Part shown: piece after piece, positions 42,556-51,601 of the stretch | Layout: every line of letters begins with the position of its first letter | Position numbering within the stretch: position 1 is the first letter of the stretch | Assembly: GCF_001421325.1 (NCBI RefSeq) | Contig: NZ_LMJY01000020.1 | Location: 124,001 to 188,000 of the forward strand | Direction of reading: 5' to 3' | From: Novosphingobium sp. Leaf2 | GTDB taxonomy: Bacteria > Pseudomonadota > Alphaproteobacteria > Sphingomonadales > Sphingomonadaceae | DNA length: 64,000 bases | Made by a program: the position numbers and the translations under genes | The notes under the pieces: model-generated | What the model was told of the DNA's origin: nothing | The model's input: the letters and a program-made list of their open reading frames with translations, nothing else | Database searches by the model: none

Positions 42556-43073
42556 TGGGCACCAGCGAACGCATCGGCGTGTATCCTGGAACTTTTGATC
42601 CCATTACATTGGGCCATGCGGACATCATCCGGCGCGGCGCCAAGCTGGTGGATCAGCTGATCATCGGTGTCACTACCAACCCTTCCAAGGACCCGTTGTT
42701 CACCCCGGCGGAGCGCATCGCCATGGTGGAGCGTGAGGTGGCATCGCTGGGCATGAGCAACGTTACCGTGGTGGGTTTCAACGCCCTGCTGATGAAGTTT
42801 GCGCAGGCGCAAGGCGCCAGCATAATCGTACGCGGCTTGCGCGCGGTGGCGGATTTTGAATACGAATACCAGATGGCCGGCATGAACCAGCAACTCAACG
42901 CCACCATTGAAACCGTGTTTCTGATGGCTGACGTGGGCCTGCAGCCCATCGCGTCCAAGCTGGTCAAGGAAATCGCGATGTTCGGCGGTGACATCGCCAA
43001 ATTCGTAAGCCCGGCGGTGCGTTCCGACGTGATGGAGCGGGTTGCCCAGAAGGGTCTTCTCGGAGACTATTGA
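42555..43073 (+). CDS. coaD: Phosphopantetheine adenylyltransferase
   Basis: A 172-residue nucleotidyltransferase with VYPGTFDPITLGHADIIRR (TxGH motif, residues 8-26), IIVRGLRAVADFEYEYQMAGMN-type and the ISS/T-like end DIAKFVSPAV. It makes dephospho-CoA from phosphopantetheine and ATP. Translationally coupled to ispA. Confidence 0.97.
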   Translation: MGTSERIGVYPGTFDPITLGHADIIRRGAKLVDQLIIGVTTNPSKDPLFTPAERIAMVEREVASLGMSNVTVVGFNALLMKFAQAQGASIIVRGLRAVADFEYEYQMAGMNQQLNATIETVFLMADVGLQPIASKLVKEIAMFGGDIAKFVSPAVRSDVMERVAQKGLLGDY

Positions 43074-43182
43074 CCGACCGGGTTGGCGGGCCCGGCGGGT
43101 GAAATCGTTCATTGTATCGACAGCGGCGGCGCTCTATCGCGTTGGCCTTGCAGATCGATCGTAACTGCGCAGTGAGAAATAG

Positions 43183-43875
43183 ATGAATTTTCGCCTTTCA
43201 GTGACTGCGTTGATGTTCGGTGCCGCGCTTGCGGCATCGCCTGCCTTTGCCAAGGAAAAAGTCGCGGCAACGCCGGCGCCTGCCGCGTTGCCTGTCGTAG
43301 TCGACACCAACATCGCCCACGACCCGGACAATGTGCTGATCCTCGACTTGTCGAACGGCGGGCGCGTGGCGATCCGGCTGATGCCGCAGTGGGCTCCGCA
43401 TCACGTTGAGCGGATCAAGACGCTGACCCTGCAGGGTTTCTACAACGGTCTGATCTTCCACCGCGTGATCGATGGTTTCATGGCGCAGACTGGCGATCCC
43501 ACCGGCACTGGGCAAAGTGGCTCGAAGCTGCCGGACCTGCAGGCCGAGTTCAATTCGATGCCGCACCTTCGCGGCACGGTTTCGATGGCGCGCACCAACG
43601 ATCCGAACAGCGCCAACAGTCAGTTTTTCATCGTCTTCTACCCCCGCTTTGCGCTGGACCATAAATACACCGTATTCGGTCGCGTGATTTCGGGGATGAA
43701 CTACGTGGACCAGATCCAGCGCGGCGAACCGCCCCAGAACCCGACCAAGATCACGCAAGCCTCGCTGGCGTCGCAAAACAAGGCCCCGCCACCCGCCCCC
43801 ATAGCGCCGGCGGCAGCGCCGGCGCCGTCGCTCACAACGCCGGCCTCCCAAGCGGACACGCCCGCCGCGAATTGA
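43183..43875 (+). CDS. Peptidylprolyl isomerase, cyclophilin type, exported
   Basis: A 230-residue cyclophilin. Signal peptide ends near SPAFA. The PPIase core has [42 protein letters not shown] and [12 protein letters not shown]. The C-terminal ~35 residues are Ala/Pro-rich. It catalyses proline isomerisation during folding in the periplasm. Confidence 0.93.
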   Translation: MNFRLSVTALMFGAALAASPAFAKEKVAATPAPAALPVVVDTNIAHDPDNVLILDLSNGGRVAIRLMPQWAPHHVERIKTLTLQGFYNGLIFHRVIDGFMAQTGDPTGTGQSGSKLPDLQAEFNSMPHLRGTVSMARTNDPNSANSQFFIVFYPRFALDHKYTVFGRVISGMNYVDQIQRGEPPQNPTKITQASLASQNKAPPPAPIAPAAAPAPSLTTPASQADTPAAN

Positions 43876-43927
43876 CGGCTACGGCACGGCTTGTCTGTGC
43901 GCGCGCAAAGGTCTAGCGCGCGCCGCC

Positions 43928-44956
43928 ATGCGCGTTGATCTTTTCGATTTCGATCTGCCCACCAGGAACATTGCCCTGCGCCCCGCAAGGCCGCGGGATT
44001 CGGCGCGGATGCTGATAGTCGAAGGGGACCATTCCCTTGTCGATGGTCACGTTCGCGACCTTCCGGGATGCCTGCGGGCGGGCGATGTGCTGGTGTTCAA
44101 CGACACCCGCGTCATTCCCGCCCAGCTCGAAGGGCAGCGGGGCGAGGCCCGCATAGGCGCAACTTTGCACAAGCGCGTGGACCTGCGCCGCTGGCAGGCG
44201 TTCATCCGAAACGCCAAGCGCATCCGCCAGGGCGATAGTATCGCCTTTCCCGCCGGCGTCACGGCTCTGGCTGAGGAGCGTCACCCGGACGGCAGCTGGA
44301 CGCTGGCGTTCGAAGGCGATGAGCCGGTAGAGGTGCTGCTGGACCGGGCCGGGCAAGTGCCGCTGCCGCCCTACATCGCCGGCAAGCGCGCGATCGACGA
44401 GGCCGACGCCAGCGACTACCAGACCATGTTCGCGCGCGAAAAAGGCGCCGTTGCCGCGCCGACGGCAGCTTTGCACTTCACGCCAGATCTTATGGCTGCC
44501 GTCCAAACTGCTGGAATCGCGTGCGAAACCCTGACGCTCCATGTGGGCGCGGGCACATTTCTGCCGGTGAAGGCAGACAATACCGCGGATCATCAGATGC
44601 ATGCCGAATGGGGCCGGATCGATGCCGCCACGGCAGACCGGCTGAATGCCGTACGCGCGGGTGGCGGCCGGCTCATCGCGGTCGGCACCACATCACTGCG
44701 GCTGCTGGAAAGCGCCACAGGAGACGATGGCGTGATCCGCCCCTTCGAGGGTGACACGGCGATTTTCATCACCCCAGGATACAGGTTCAAGGCCATCGAC
44801 GGCCTGATGACCAACTTCCATTTGCCCAAGTCCACGCTGTTCATGCTGGTTTCCGCCCTGATGGGGCTCGACCGGATGCAAGGGGCTTACGCCCATGCCA
44901 TCGAAAGTGGCTACCGTTTCTACTCTTACGGTGATTCCTCGCTTCTTCTTCCTTAA
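43928..44956 (+). CDS. queA: S-adenosylmethionine:tRNA ribosyltransferase-isomerase
   Basis: A 342-residue QueA, which makes epoxyqueuosine on tRNA. Landmarks: [74 protein letters not shown] and [17 protein letters not shown]. The tgt gene that often follows queA is missing; instead the accessory region begins about 100 bases on. It is the last clear chromosomal gene in the window. Confidence 0.96.
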   Translation: MRVDLFDFDLPTRNIALRPARPRDSARMLIVEGDHSLVDGHVRDLPGCLRAGDVLVFNDTRVIPAQLEGQRGEARIGATLHKRVDLRRWQAFIRNAKRIRQGDSIAFPAGVTALAEERHPDGSWTLAFEGDEPVEVLLDRAGQVPLPPYIAGKRAIDEADASDYQTMFAREKGAVAAPTAALHFTPDLMAAVQTAGIACETLTLHVGAGTFLPVKADNTADHQMHAEWGRIDAATADRLNAVRAGGGRLIAVGTTSLRLLESATGDDGVIRPFEGDTAIFITPGYRFKAIDGLMTNFHLPKSTLFMLVSALMGLDRMQGAYAHAIESGYRFYSYGDSSLLLP

Positions 44957-45055
44957 AAGAGGGATTGGCTAGGGTAGCGAATTTGATCCTAGTGAAAGCG
45001 CTTTCAGGTGGAGGACGGTGGGGGACCGATGGGAAGCCGCCTCCACCCCACCTTC

Positions 45056-45198
45056 ATTCGTAATGATGGGGTCACAGGTTCGAATCCTGTAAGCGGCACC
45101 ACCTTCCTGAAGGCACTTCCACCCAGACATCGGCGGTTTCCCACGGGAAGGGCTTTCCAGCTTGGGGAGCGCTTGGGTCAAGGCTGGGGCGCCTTTGG
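45056..45198 (+). repeat. Attachment-site direct repeat, left copy (tRNA-Thr(CGT) 3' half plus arm)
   Basis: The first 46 bases (45056-45101) are the anticodon loop (anticodon CGT), variable loop, T-arm and CCA end of a tRNA-Thr. About 97 further bases are also shared with the copy at 58317. No matching tRNA 5' half lies upstream, so this is not a functional tRNA. The identity starts at the anticodon loop, a known crossover point for tyrosine integrases. Confidence 0.85.
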
Positions 45199-45254
45199 GC
45201 CGATTCGGATTCAGCCCCGCCGTCTGAACAATTAAACGGCAGGGCGCTGCTAGA

Positions 45255-47372
45255 TCACGCTGCTACGATTTGATCGATCACCGTTGCCATTCCAGAAGGT
45301 CGCTGGTTGGTATCAGCCATGCGCGTGAGGATCATGTTCCGTAGGGTCTCGTACGAGATACCGTTCGCTAAGCGGCCGGCGTATGCTTTTAGGATGTCGC
45401 GGCCTGGGAGGCGCGAGCGCCACGAGCCGTCTGCAAAGGCCGTTTCAATCTCATCGGTCACCGACTGCTCTGCGGCACGAACGGCGTCGTCTGACAAAGG
45501 CCCCTCCCGCAAGCCGGAAAGGCGTTTTAAAGAGCGGTCGGCGGCATTTAAAATCTCTTTAGTAAAGTCGCCAGCAGCGGGGTTCGAGCTGAGGTCAATG
45601 GCGCGGATCAGTTGTTGGCTCACATAGCTGTTCACGCGGTAGCGTACCGCAAAAGGTACGGTTTCCCTTGCAGCAGATCGAAGTTCCTCGATAACTTTTT
45701 CCGGAGTAGTTACGCCAGACAATGACAAGGAGCTTACGACATGAGAGATAGCGTTTTCATCAAGCAAGTAATTTTCAATGTGATAAACGTCCCACGAAAA
45801 AGTTTTAACTACGGCATCATTTGAGTTTTCAGGATTTTCGAAATCTCTGTCCACTATAGCATAGAAAGAGGTTTTCAGGTCTCCTCTTTCATGCGCTCTA
45901 TTGAGAACTTCATGAAGGGCGCGAACCTTTGATTTGTTGCTGCCGGAGACAAGGTTGATCGACTTTCCTAATTCTGGAAAGAGGCGGAGGGTCATTGATT
46001 GATCGAAATCACTGTCGCCGCCACCTTCAAATATGATGGCTTTCCTCCCCGGTTCATAAGCAGCTAAGTCGCCGACAATATCAGTCAAAGCAATGTCTAC
46101 GTCTTGCGTTGCACTGAGCGGTTTGAGTTGATTTTGCCCGAGGCTGCTGGTGATGAAGCCCGCCTGCATCTGTGATGTCGCCGCTTGCATATGGAAGACG
46201 TCGAATCCAGGCTTTCCGACCGCTTCTCGAAGCAGGGCGTCGGAGTGAGATACCAGCCATATTTGATTATTTAATGCTCTCCCCAGGTGCTTCCTATAAA
46301 ATTCAGGAAGGTTTCGGATCAGTCGGGGATTGAGATGAAGCTCTGGCTCATCCAACAAAATGATAGAGTGCTTGGGAGCAGAATTTCGAATTCTTAGATA
46401 TCCGTATAGTATCTCTTTCTCACCAGCACTTAAATCATCAAGGTCATGAGTTGTTCCTGCTGTCGTTGATACAGGAAAGCTTAAGTTTCCGTCGGGAGTA
46501 GGAGTAGGTCCTTCAAAGGTTTTGTCAGGAAAGAACGTTTTGAACAGTTCTTTCATGGTATCAGTTAGGCTTGTTGTTGGTTCATCAGAGCCAGCTTTCT
46601 TGGCAAAAAGCTCTTTAATATAACTTGCTGCTAACTCGCTCTTTATATTGTTATATTTATTTGAATAATTGTAGAGGGCATGCTGTCTCTGTTGCTGCGA
46701 AGACTGATCTAGGCTGATGTTTACGGCTTGGACCAATTCACGGCCATAATGGCGCTGTGCTCCGTGATAATCTACGACCCCAATCTCTTGAGGTCTATAG
46801 GTAGTGAATACCACTGGAAGCAAAAAAGACGGCCTAATCATTATTCCTGCCCCAACAGGAACGGTGACGTGGCCAATGATTTGCTGCTGGGCAAGTTCGG
46901 CCTTCAAGCCCGGCAATTCGGCTTCCACACGTGCCTTTACCTCGGGCTCTCGATCGCGAAACTGGCTCGCAAAAAGCGCCAAATGGTAGGCTCCAAACTG
47001 GAAGGCTTCGGGTAAAATTGTGCGCCAAGTTGCGTCAGTAAGAAGGCTTTCAGCGTTATTTGAAATGAATTCTTTTTCGCTATCATCAAGGCTGATGTTG
47101 CATTCTATAAGTATCTGCTTCGAGGGGTCATTGAACATCCCCCTAAGGCTTTCGGAACTTGCATTTGGTGCGATTGAAAATTCACCTAGCCAGCTCTGCC
47201 ATTCGTTTTGCTGATATCCACCATATACAGATTTTAAGAGCCTTATTGCGTCAAATACGCATGATTTTCCTGACCCATTTTGACCTGCAATAATTACCGT
47301 GTCGCCCAGGTCCTTTGCGGTTACTCGGCGTATCCCACGGAAATTTTCAATTGTAATGGATTCGATCTTCAC
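45255..47372 (-). CDS. AAA ATPase-TOPRIM protein, OLD/PARIS-like (probable anti-phage)
   Basis: About 705 residues. The N-terminal SMC/ABC-like ATPase has Walker A GQNGSGKS (residues 30-37), signature LSAGEKEI (~313) and Walker B ILLDEPELHLNP (~340). The C-terminal part has TOPRIM features: acid in IIFEGGGDSDF (~445), DRDF (~505), then VYHIENYLLDE, which resembles DUF4435. OLD nucleases and the PARIS defence system (AriA ATPase plus AriB TOPRIM/DUF4435) have this build; here both are in one chain. GTG 47372 is chosen for its GGGAG site; the frame is open to 47729. Base composition is clearly AT-richer than the core genes. Nuclease activity and defence role are inferred. Confidence 0.75.
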   Translation of the reverse strand: MKIESITIENFRGIRRVTAKDLGDTVIIAGQNGSGKSCVFDAIRLLKSVYGGYQQNEWQSWLGEFSIAPNASSESLRGMFNDPSKQILIECNISLDDSEKEFISNNAESLLTDATWRTILPEAFQFGAYHLALFASQFRDREPEVKARVEAELPGLKAELAQQQIIGHVTVPVGAGIMIRPSFLLPVVFTTYRPQEIGVVDYHGAQRHYGRELVQAVNISLDQSSQQQRQHALYNYSNKYNNIKSELAASYIKELFAKKAGSDEPTTSLTDTMKELFKTFFPDKTFEGPTPTPDGNLSFPVSTTAGTTHDLDDLSAGEKEILYGYLRIRNSAPKHSIILLDEPELHLNPRLIRNLPEFYRKHLGRALNNQIWLVSHSDALLREAVGKPGFDVFHMQAATSQMQAGFITSSLGQNQLKPLSATQDVDIALTDIVGDLAAYEPGRKAIIFEGGGDSDFDQSMTLRLFPELGKSINLVSGSNKSKVRALHEVLNRAHERGDLKTSFYAIVDRDFENPENSNDAVVKTFSWDVYHIENYLLDENAISHVVSSLSLSGVTTPEKVIEELRSAARETVPFAVRYRVNSYVSQQLIRAIDLSSNPAAGDFTKEILNAADRSLKRLSGLREGPLSDDAVRAAEQSVTDEIETAFADGSWRSRLPGRDILKAYAGRLANGISYETLRNMILTRMADTNQRPSGMATVIDQIVAA

Positions 47373-47674
47373 CACTTGGCTCCCGAAAAGTGTATGTTGT
47401 GTGCCCCGAAGAAACAAAGCACAGTTTAAGTATGTAAGATTCCATCTGGTTCGGCCGCCAGCAAGCATGGCTGGATGCATGGCGCAAGCGACTGGTCCTC
47501 GAAATCCACACCCGGCGGGAGCGGGGCCATACTTCCGGACGATGTGTAGAGAGGCGTTGCGGATGCTCAGACAGTCCCATCCATGGACAGCGACGTGGAA
47601 GGTATTGTTTAGATGCCGGTGGCGGCGGGCGAGCCCGGAATTTTCGAACATCTCGGCATTGGCGGAGATAGCAT
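47373..47674. other. Intergenic region, 302 bp, no gene recognised
   Basis: GC-rich stretch between the ATPase and the membrane protein genes. The overlapping reading frames on both strands show no family features. It probably holds the ATPase promoter on the minus strand. Confidence 0.4.
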
Positions 47675-48655
47675 TCAGATCCCCGGTTCGTACATGGCTG
47701 GTGCAAGCGCAGATTTCACTTCCTGCCATATCAATTCAGTGCGATTTTGAGAGGCTTGGGTGAAACGGGCGTAGTCCCCATCCAGCGCAGAGGCTCTAGA
47801 TTTAAAATATTCGTTTTGAGGCAGGCCGCTTTCGCTAGTCACACCTTGATCGATGAGTAGCGCCGCCATGTCGAAGGCGGTGCAATAGTCCGTTTGGAGA
47901 ATGTCAGAGCTTTGCTGTGCGGCGTTTTGGCAGTTTTTGCTGTAGGTTTCAGCACCAATCATCCCCTCCGCTTTCAAAACTTCTGTGAACTGGCGAGCAG
48001 CAGCGTCAACCTTGTCCGTGAACGCGCCTACTGTAGGAATCGCCTCGTTCAGTCCGGCGTCGTCCGATGAAGTGGCTGCGGTCGGCAACTCGTCCAGGGG
48101 CAAAGGGGCGCTAGCTTCTGCCGGAAATTCCGCTGGGCTGGATTCAGCGTTTGTGACCTCAGAGGCTTCGTCGCTTGGGCGCGAATTGACGTAGGTCATA
48201 GCGGCTATGATGCCCACGCCGATGGCTAACGCAAGAAGCGGCGGAAACACCACTCGAAAAAGCCCACCGGATGTTTTCTCCGAATGCGTTGCATTCCGAA
48301 GGGGCGGGGCCGTCTTTGGTTCTTCCTTGACCTCAGACACCGATGCAGGCGGCTGCTCAATGTCTCGAAGTTTGTAGAACTCAAAAATCATCAAGCCCGC
48401 GACGGCAAGGTTCACCACAGTGTGGAACTCTTTCGACATGGTGACGAGGAAGACGGGGTTGTACAGCAGAGCCACTGTGCCAAACACCCACCCCCATTGT
48501 CTCGGGCCGCGCGTGAAATAGACGTAGGAAACGTAGCCAGCGTATCCCGTGACGATCAGTCTCAGGAACTGATAGTAGCCATACGGCATATCCAAGACCG
48601 CGAAAATGTTCGCTGCTGTAATGGTGCAAGCCAACCAGAATGGCGGTTTGTTCAC
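47675..48655 (-). CDS. Membrane protein with N-terminal DUF6804-like helices
   Basis: A 326-residue protein from a GTG with AGGGGGA upstream. The first ~90 residues hold three to four helices with YGYYQFLRLIVTGYAGYVSY, WGWVFGTVALLYNPVF and EFHTVVNLAVAGLMIFEF, as in DUF6804-type proteins. A linker and another helix follow (VVFPPLLALAIGVGIIAAM, ~135-155), then an acidic, Ala/Pro-rich stretch and a C-terminal domain (~210-326) with two cysteines (KNCQNAAQ, TDYCTAF). Function unknown. It lies behind the XRE gene and in front of the ATPase gene on the same strand, so it could be a partner or separate cargo. Confidence 0.7.
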   Translation of the reverse strand: MNKPPFWLACTITAANIFAVLDMPYGYYQFLRLIVTGYAGYVSYVYFTRGPRQWGWVFGTVALLYNPVFLVTMSKEFHTVVNLAVAGLMIFEFYKLRDIEQPPASVSEVKEEPKTAPPLRNATHSEKTSGGLFRVVFPPLLALAIGVGIIAAMTYVNSRPSDEASEVTNAESSPAEFPAEASAPLPLDELPTAATSSDDAGLNEAIPTVGAFTDKVDAAARQFTEVLKAEGMIGAETYSKNCQNAAQQSSDILQTDYCTAFDMAALLIDQGVTSESGLPQNEYFKSRASALDGDYARFTQASQNRTELIWQEVKSALAPAMYEPGI

Positions 48656-48824
48656 GTAGTAATCCCCCTAGGCCCGTCGCTCAGGACTCATCTAGCACAT
48701 GAGTCTGTAAGCTCCGTGCGCTACGTAGGCATGAGGGGTTTAGGTCCGGTTACCAGCGCGTCATAGAAACAGGCCTTGGAAGTCCAGCAAAACATGACCT
48801 GAAATTTGCGGACGCTGGGGTATC

Positions 48825-49034
48825 TTATATGGAGAGCAGCAATTCGTGCGGTGCCACGCCCAGCGCGTCCGCCAATCGACCGAGAGCCCGAACAGACGGG
48901 TTTCTCGTGCCGCGCTCCAAGTCGCTGACATAGCTGCGCTCCATGTCCGCCTCCAACGCAAGCTGTTCCTGCGACATGCCTTTCAGCTTGCGATGATGAC
49001 GGACGTTTGCGCCAAGGAGCAGAACCACGTCCAT
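48825..49034 (-). CDS. XRE-type helix-turn-helix repressor (element 1)
   Basis: A 69-residue single-domain HTH_3 protein, MDVVLLLGANVRHHRKLKG...SQEQLALEADMERSYVSDLERG...LADALGVAPHELL. It is nearly identical to the product at 59760 in element 2. Such Cro/CI-like proteins govern excision or expression in phages and satellites. It is divergent from the accessory operon, with two conserved palindromes in between. ATG at 49034. Confidence 0.88.
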   Translation of the reverse strand: MDVVLLLGANVRHHRKLKGMSQEQLALEADMERSYVSDLERGTRNPSVRALGRLADALGVAPHELLLSI

Positions 49035-49063
49035 GCGGCGATTTGCACGTAACGCATAGGCAA

Positions 49064-49126
49064 GGTCTGTAGACCAGACGTGTCATTTTTACTGGCATCA
49101 TGCCGCCGTTCCGATAATTGCATCGG
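49064..49126. promoter_or_regulatory. Candidate operator region of element 1 (two palindromes)
   Basis: GGTCTGTAGACC (49064-49075) and CCGATAATTGCATCGG (49111-49126) lie between the divergent XRE gene and the accessory operon. Both recur in element 2 at the same place while the surrounding sequence has diverged. They are the best candidates for the XRE binding sites. Confidence 0.55.
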
Positions 49127-49160
49127 CGCGGTCGTACCCTCATGCTCAAAGGAAATTCGA

Positions 49161-49517
49161 ATGAAGAAGTTTGCCTGCGCCATTTTGGTGGCCGCCGTAA
49201 GTGGGTGCACAACCCCCGCCGATGTCTCGCAGTCCACATGGTCCGCAAACGACAAGAACGTCGAAAGCGAAATCCACGAGACCCCGGCGGGGTTCAACAT
49301 CGACGTCAAATATTCTCGCTACCAGTTCGTGCCAGAAGCCGATGCGCTGCTTCAAGCTTGCCGATCGGTGCTTACGGTACGGGCTTATGACGAGGCCAAA
49401 CGTCGCGGTCGAGAGATCGTACCGATCAACGAGCAGGAAATTCGGGTGTCCACTGGACGCAACATCCTGAACGGTCGGACGGCCTGCCGTGCCTTCGTCG
49501 AAGCTCGCTGGAAATAA
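49161..49517 (+). CDS. Small lipoprotein, unknown function
   Basis: 118 residues. The ATG at 49161 has AAAGGAA upstream. Signal KKFACAILVAAVSGC ends with a lipobox cysteine. The mature part has two more cysteines (LQACRSV, RTACRAF) about 50 residues apart, probably a disulfide. Family not recognised. It is the first gene after the operator region in element 1 and is missing from element 2. It is 12 bases from the DUF805 gene. Confidence 0.75.
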   Translation: MKKFACAILVAAVSGCTTPADVSQSTWSANDKNVESEIHETPAGFNIDVKYSRYQFVPEADALLQACRSVLTVRAYDEAKRRGREIVPINEQEIRVSTGRNILNGRTACRAFVEARWK

Positions 49518-49529
49518 GGGGGGCAGCCG

Positions 49530-50078
49530 ATGATCGATGAAGAAGCTCTGCGGAGCATCGAGAAACTCCACCAAATGAAACAGGGCGGCATCATCTCGGA
49601 ATCTGATTTCGAGACGACCAAGCAGGGTATCTTGCAGGGCAAGCCCCGGAATCGGCTTCACCAGCCAGCGGGTATCTCCCAAAGTACCGATCACCCCGAA
49701 CTCCCGTCGCTGAATGATCCTGCGGGTTGGGCGCTTCTCCCTTTGAAGCGTTACGCCGTGTTTGCAGGCCGTTCGGGCCGCCGAGAGTTCTGGATGTTCC
49801 AGATCATCACCACCGGCTTATCGCTGATTTTCTGGTCACTGGTTGGCAACGGGTGGACCGGCCTGTTTATCAGTTCAATGGCCCTCGTGGGACTTTTAGG
49901 TCTGTTGGTTCCACAGGTCGCGCTGCAGGTCCGGCGGTTCCACGATCAAGGCAAGTCCGGCTGGTTTGCACTGCTGAATCTGCTTCCGTTCTTTGGGCCG
50001 CTAATTGTCATGATTTTCATGCTCATCGAGGGCACCCATGGCGAGAACGAATACGGCCCCGACGCGTACAATCGCTGA
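49530..50078 (+). CDS. SHOCT-DUF805 membrane protein (element 1)
   Basis: A 182-residue protein. The N-terminal SHOCT-like module is IEKLHQMKQGGIISESDFE (residues 10-28). The DUF805 domain (~65-175) has WALLPLKRYAVFAGRSGRREFW, three to four helices, and VALQVRRFHDQGKSGWFALL. DUF805 proteins are inner-membrane proteins of unknown role. It closely matches the product at 60098. The conserved place in both elements marks it as backbone, not cargo. Confidence 0.88.
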   Translation: MIDEEALRSIEKLHQMKQGGIISESDFETTKQGILQGKPRNRLHQPAGISQSTDHPELPSLNDPAGWALLPLKRYAVFAGRSGRREFWMFQIITTGLSLIFWSLVGNGWTGLFISSMALVGLLGLLVPQVALQVRRFHDQGKSGWFALLNLLPFFGPLIVMIFMLIEGTHGENEYGPDAYNR

Positions 50079-50082
50079 CACC

Positions 50083-50184
50083 ATGATCGCTCAATTCATC
50101 GTCGGCGCCCTACTGCTCTACTTCGGCAGCAACGCGTTGGCCCTCATGGCAAGGGCGCTCAGCCTGCTGTCGCTGATGCCCTGA
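50083..50184 (+). CDS. Possible 33-residue membrane microprotein
   Basis: ATG 4 bases after the DUF805 stop. It encodes one hydrophobic helix (MIAQFIVGALLLYFGSNALA...). The position suggests translational coupling, but there is no counterpart in element 2 and no separate ribosome site. Confidence 0.3.
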   Translation: MIAQFIVGALLLYFGSNALALMARALSLLSLMP

Positions 50185-50210
50185 ACGATCCGACCATAAC
50201 CATCTTTCCC

Positions 50211-50243
50211 AAGGCTCTCGGATAATTCCGGGGGCCTTTTTTT
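50211..50243 (+). terminator. Strong terminator 13 nt upstream of the PGD-family gene (element 1)
   Basis: An 11-bp stem, AAGGCTCTCGG with CCGGGGGCCTT (two G-T pairs), 6-base loop, then seven Ts. The next ATG (50257) is only 13 bases beyond the T-run. Confidence 0.88.
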
Positions 50244-50256
50244 ATGGAACACGCCC

Positions 50257-50649
50257 ATGTTTATCATTCGCACATATGCGGCCTTGTCCGATGTCTCGGC
50301 AGTGCTCGAAGGCAACGAAGTCCATGGCCTGCTGGAAGCCCACATTGAACGGCTAGCAGAATATGCTGCCTTCGACCTGCCTGACCTCGCGATGTTCGCC
50401 ATCGTCATGCCGGGAGATACCCTGGACAGCATCGAGGATGACCTTGGCCGGTCCCTGATCGACAGTGCAGGTGCCTTCATCGAACCGCCCGAGATCATCC
50501 AGAAGCATCGAGGCTGGTTCGAGGCTGCAATTATCTTATCCGATGATGGCTTCGGGCTGATCCTCTTTGTACCGATCGACAGCGCCACCGATGCAAGGCT
50601 GACGGCTGCGATTGAAGCGGCCTTCGCGGAAGCAACGCAAGCCTTCTGA
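50257..50649 (+). CDS. PGD-motif small protein (element 1)
   Basis: A 130-residue soluble acidic protein. Motif AIVMPGDTLDSIEDDLG (~50-66), then a Trp/Phe-containing strand and AAIILSDDGFGLILFVP. It resembles the products at 60706 and 61217 in element 2 (V-x-x-P-G-D-x-x-x-x-I, then a DDG-type turn and a hydrophobic strand). I do not recognise a named family. It starts 13 bases after a strong terminator, so its expression probably needs read-through. Confidence 0.75.
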   Translation: MFIIRTYAALSDVSAVLEGNEVHGLLEAHIERLAEYAAFDLPDLAMFAIVMPGDTLDSIEDDLGRSLIDSAGAFIEPPEIIQKHRGWFEAAIILSDDGFGLILFVPIDSATDARLTAAIEAAFAEATQAF

Positions 50650-50710
50650 GGGTCAACGGCCTGCGGGCACACTTCCTACAGCGTAGGGGCCTTGGGGCCT
50701 TGGTTTCTTA

Positions 50711-50741
50711 GCGTCTGTGCAGTCCGCATGGGCGCATTTTT
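50711..50741 (+). terminator. Terminator upstream of the small membrane gene (element 1)
   Basis: A 10-bp stem, GCGTCTGTGC with GCATGGGCGC (several G-T pairs), 5-base loop, then ATTTTT. The next ATG (50763) is 21 bases on. Confidence 0.7.
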
Positions 50742-50762
50742 GTGTCTGGAAAGGACAACTTC

Positions 50763-51017
50763 ATGAAATTTATCGGCTATCTGTGCGCAGCCTTCCTCCT
50801 CCTCGCGATGGTCCAGGCAGCGCTTACGGTCTTGTTCTGGGTGATCATCGGTTCAATCGTTATCGGCCTCGTGACCCGCCCGTGGCAGACGCTCGGAGTT
50901 CTGACGGCAGTTGTCGTTCTGGGCATGGCTACGCGCTACCCCCTTCCGGGTGCGATGGTGATTTTGGCCCTGTGTATTTTGGCTGCCCTGCCTGAGGCAG
51001 ACAGCGAAACCACCTAG
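50763..51017 (+). CDS. Small multi-helix membrane protein (element 1)
   Basis: 84 residues, almost all hydrophobic, two to three helices: FIGYLCAAFLLLAMVQAAL, FWVIIGSIVIGLVTRPWQTLG, AMVILALCILAALP. The ATG at 50763 has AAGGAC upstream; an upstream GTG at 50742 is less likely. The counterpart in element 2 is at 61606: both have AQA near the end of helix 1 and an R-x-T/W-x-T-L-G turn. Function unknown. Confidence 0.7.
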   Translation: MKFIGYLCAAFLLLAMVQAALTVLFWVIIGSIVIGLVTRPWQTLGVLTAVVVLGMATRYPLPGAMVILALCILAALPEADSETT

Positions 51018-51072
51018 CTCCTCCGATCTTCCGGCGCTGGGCAAAATTAAGCCGGTAAAGCCGGAAAGGGGG

Positions 51073-51107
51073 GGCGGTGCACCGGCTTCCCGCTTTCACC
51101 GCCTTTT
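51073..51107 (+). terminator. Terminator after the small membrane gene (element 1)
   Basis: GGCGGTG pairs with CACCGCC over a 17-base loop, followed by TTTT. Confidence 0.55.
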
Positions 51108-51343
51108 CGTGCTCACTCGACAAAAATTGCCAATTTTGCCTGCGTCCTCGATTTCGCCTTGCAGGCTGCACGACCTAAGGCTAGTGACATCGCCGCGCTT
51201 CGGGGCGTCTTCCATAGCTTGACTATGGGGGCGGAATGCGTGGCAAGGATTCTCACGGAACCCTGTCGATACAAATTTTGGTCTTCGGACCACTATGCCT
51301 AACCGCAAGTGCGGATCCCCGAAAAAACCGATGCGTTCGCTTT

Positions 51344-51366
51344 GACAGGCGAGGTGCGTCCAGCGT
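51344..51366 (+). promoter_or_regulatory. Conserved 23-bp block upstream of primase 1
   Basis: TGACAGGCGAGGTGCGTCC followed by AGCG. It differs at two bases from 62009-62031 in element 2, although the flanks are unrelated. A -35-like TTGACA overlaps it. Confidence 0.5.
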
Positions 51367-51601
51367 TTAGCTAGGCGTGTTTCCCCTCGAACGAACGTGT
51401 GTTTTTTCAGCCACCTGACCTTCATTGGCGGTGGAATTAGGCATACGATTTTGAAACATATCCAAAAAACCGCTGCGTCCCGCGCCGCTACCCAATCTCG
51501 TTCCTTCGGAGCGCGTGTTGCCGCTAACTGGCAGGCGATCATCGAGCATCTGCGCAATCTGCCTCTCACGGAAGAGCCCGAAATCGAGGGGGAACGCGCC
51601 A

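Larger units (their letters stand above)
51018..51601. other. Intergenic region upstream of primase 1, 584 bp
   Basis: Holds a terminator (51073-51107), a 23-base block shared with element 2 (51344-51366) overlapping a TTGACA (51343-51348), and a weak short frame that runs into the primase start. No convincing gene. It may carry the primase promoter and possibly replication sites. Confidence 0.5.

Noticed and set aside
45036-45101. Possible intact tRNA-Thr starting at GCCGC (45036)
   Set aside because: Only five bases match the acceptor strand, there is no D-arm, and the distance to the anticodon is too short.
44969-45181. Minus-strand frame of 70 residues containing YRIRTCDPIITNE
   Set aside because: It is the reverse complement of the tRNA-Thr half and its flank; this translated tRNA sequence is a well-known false protein in databases.
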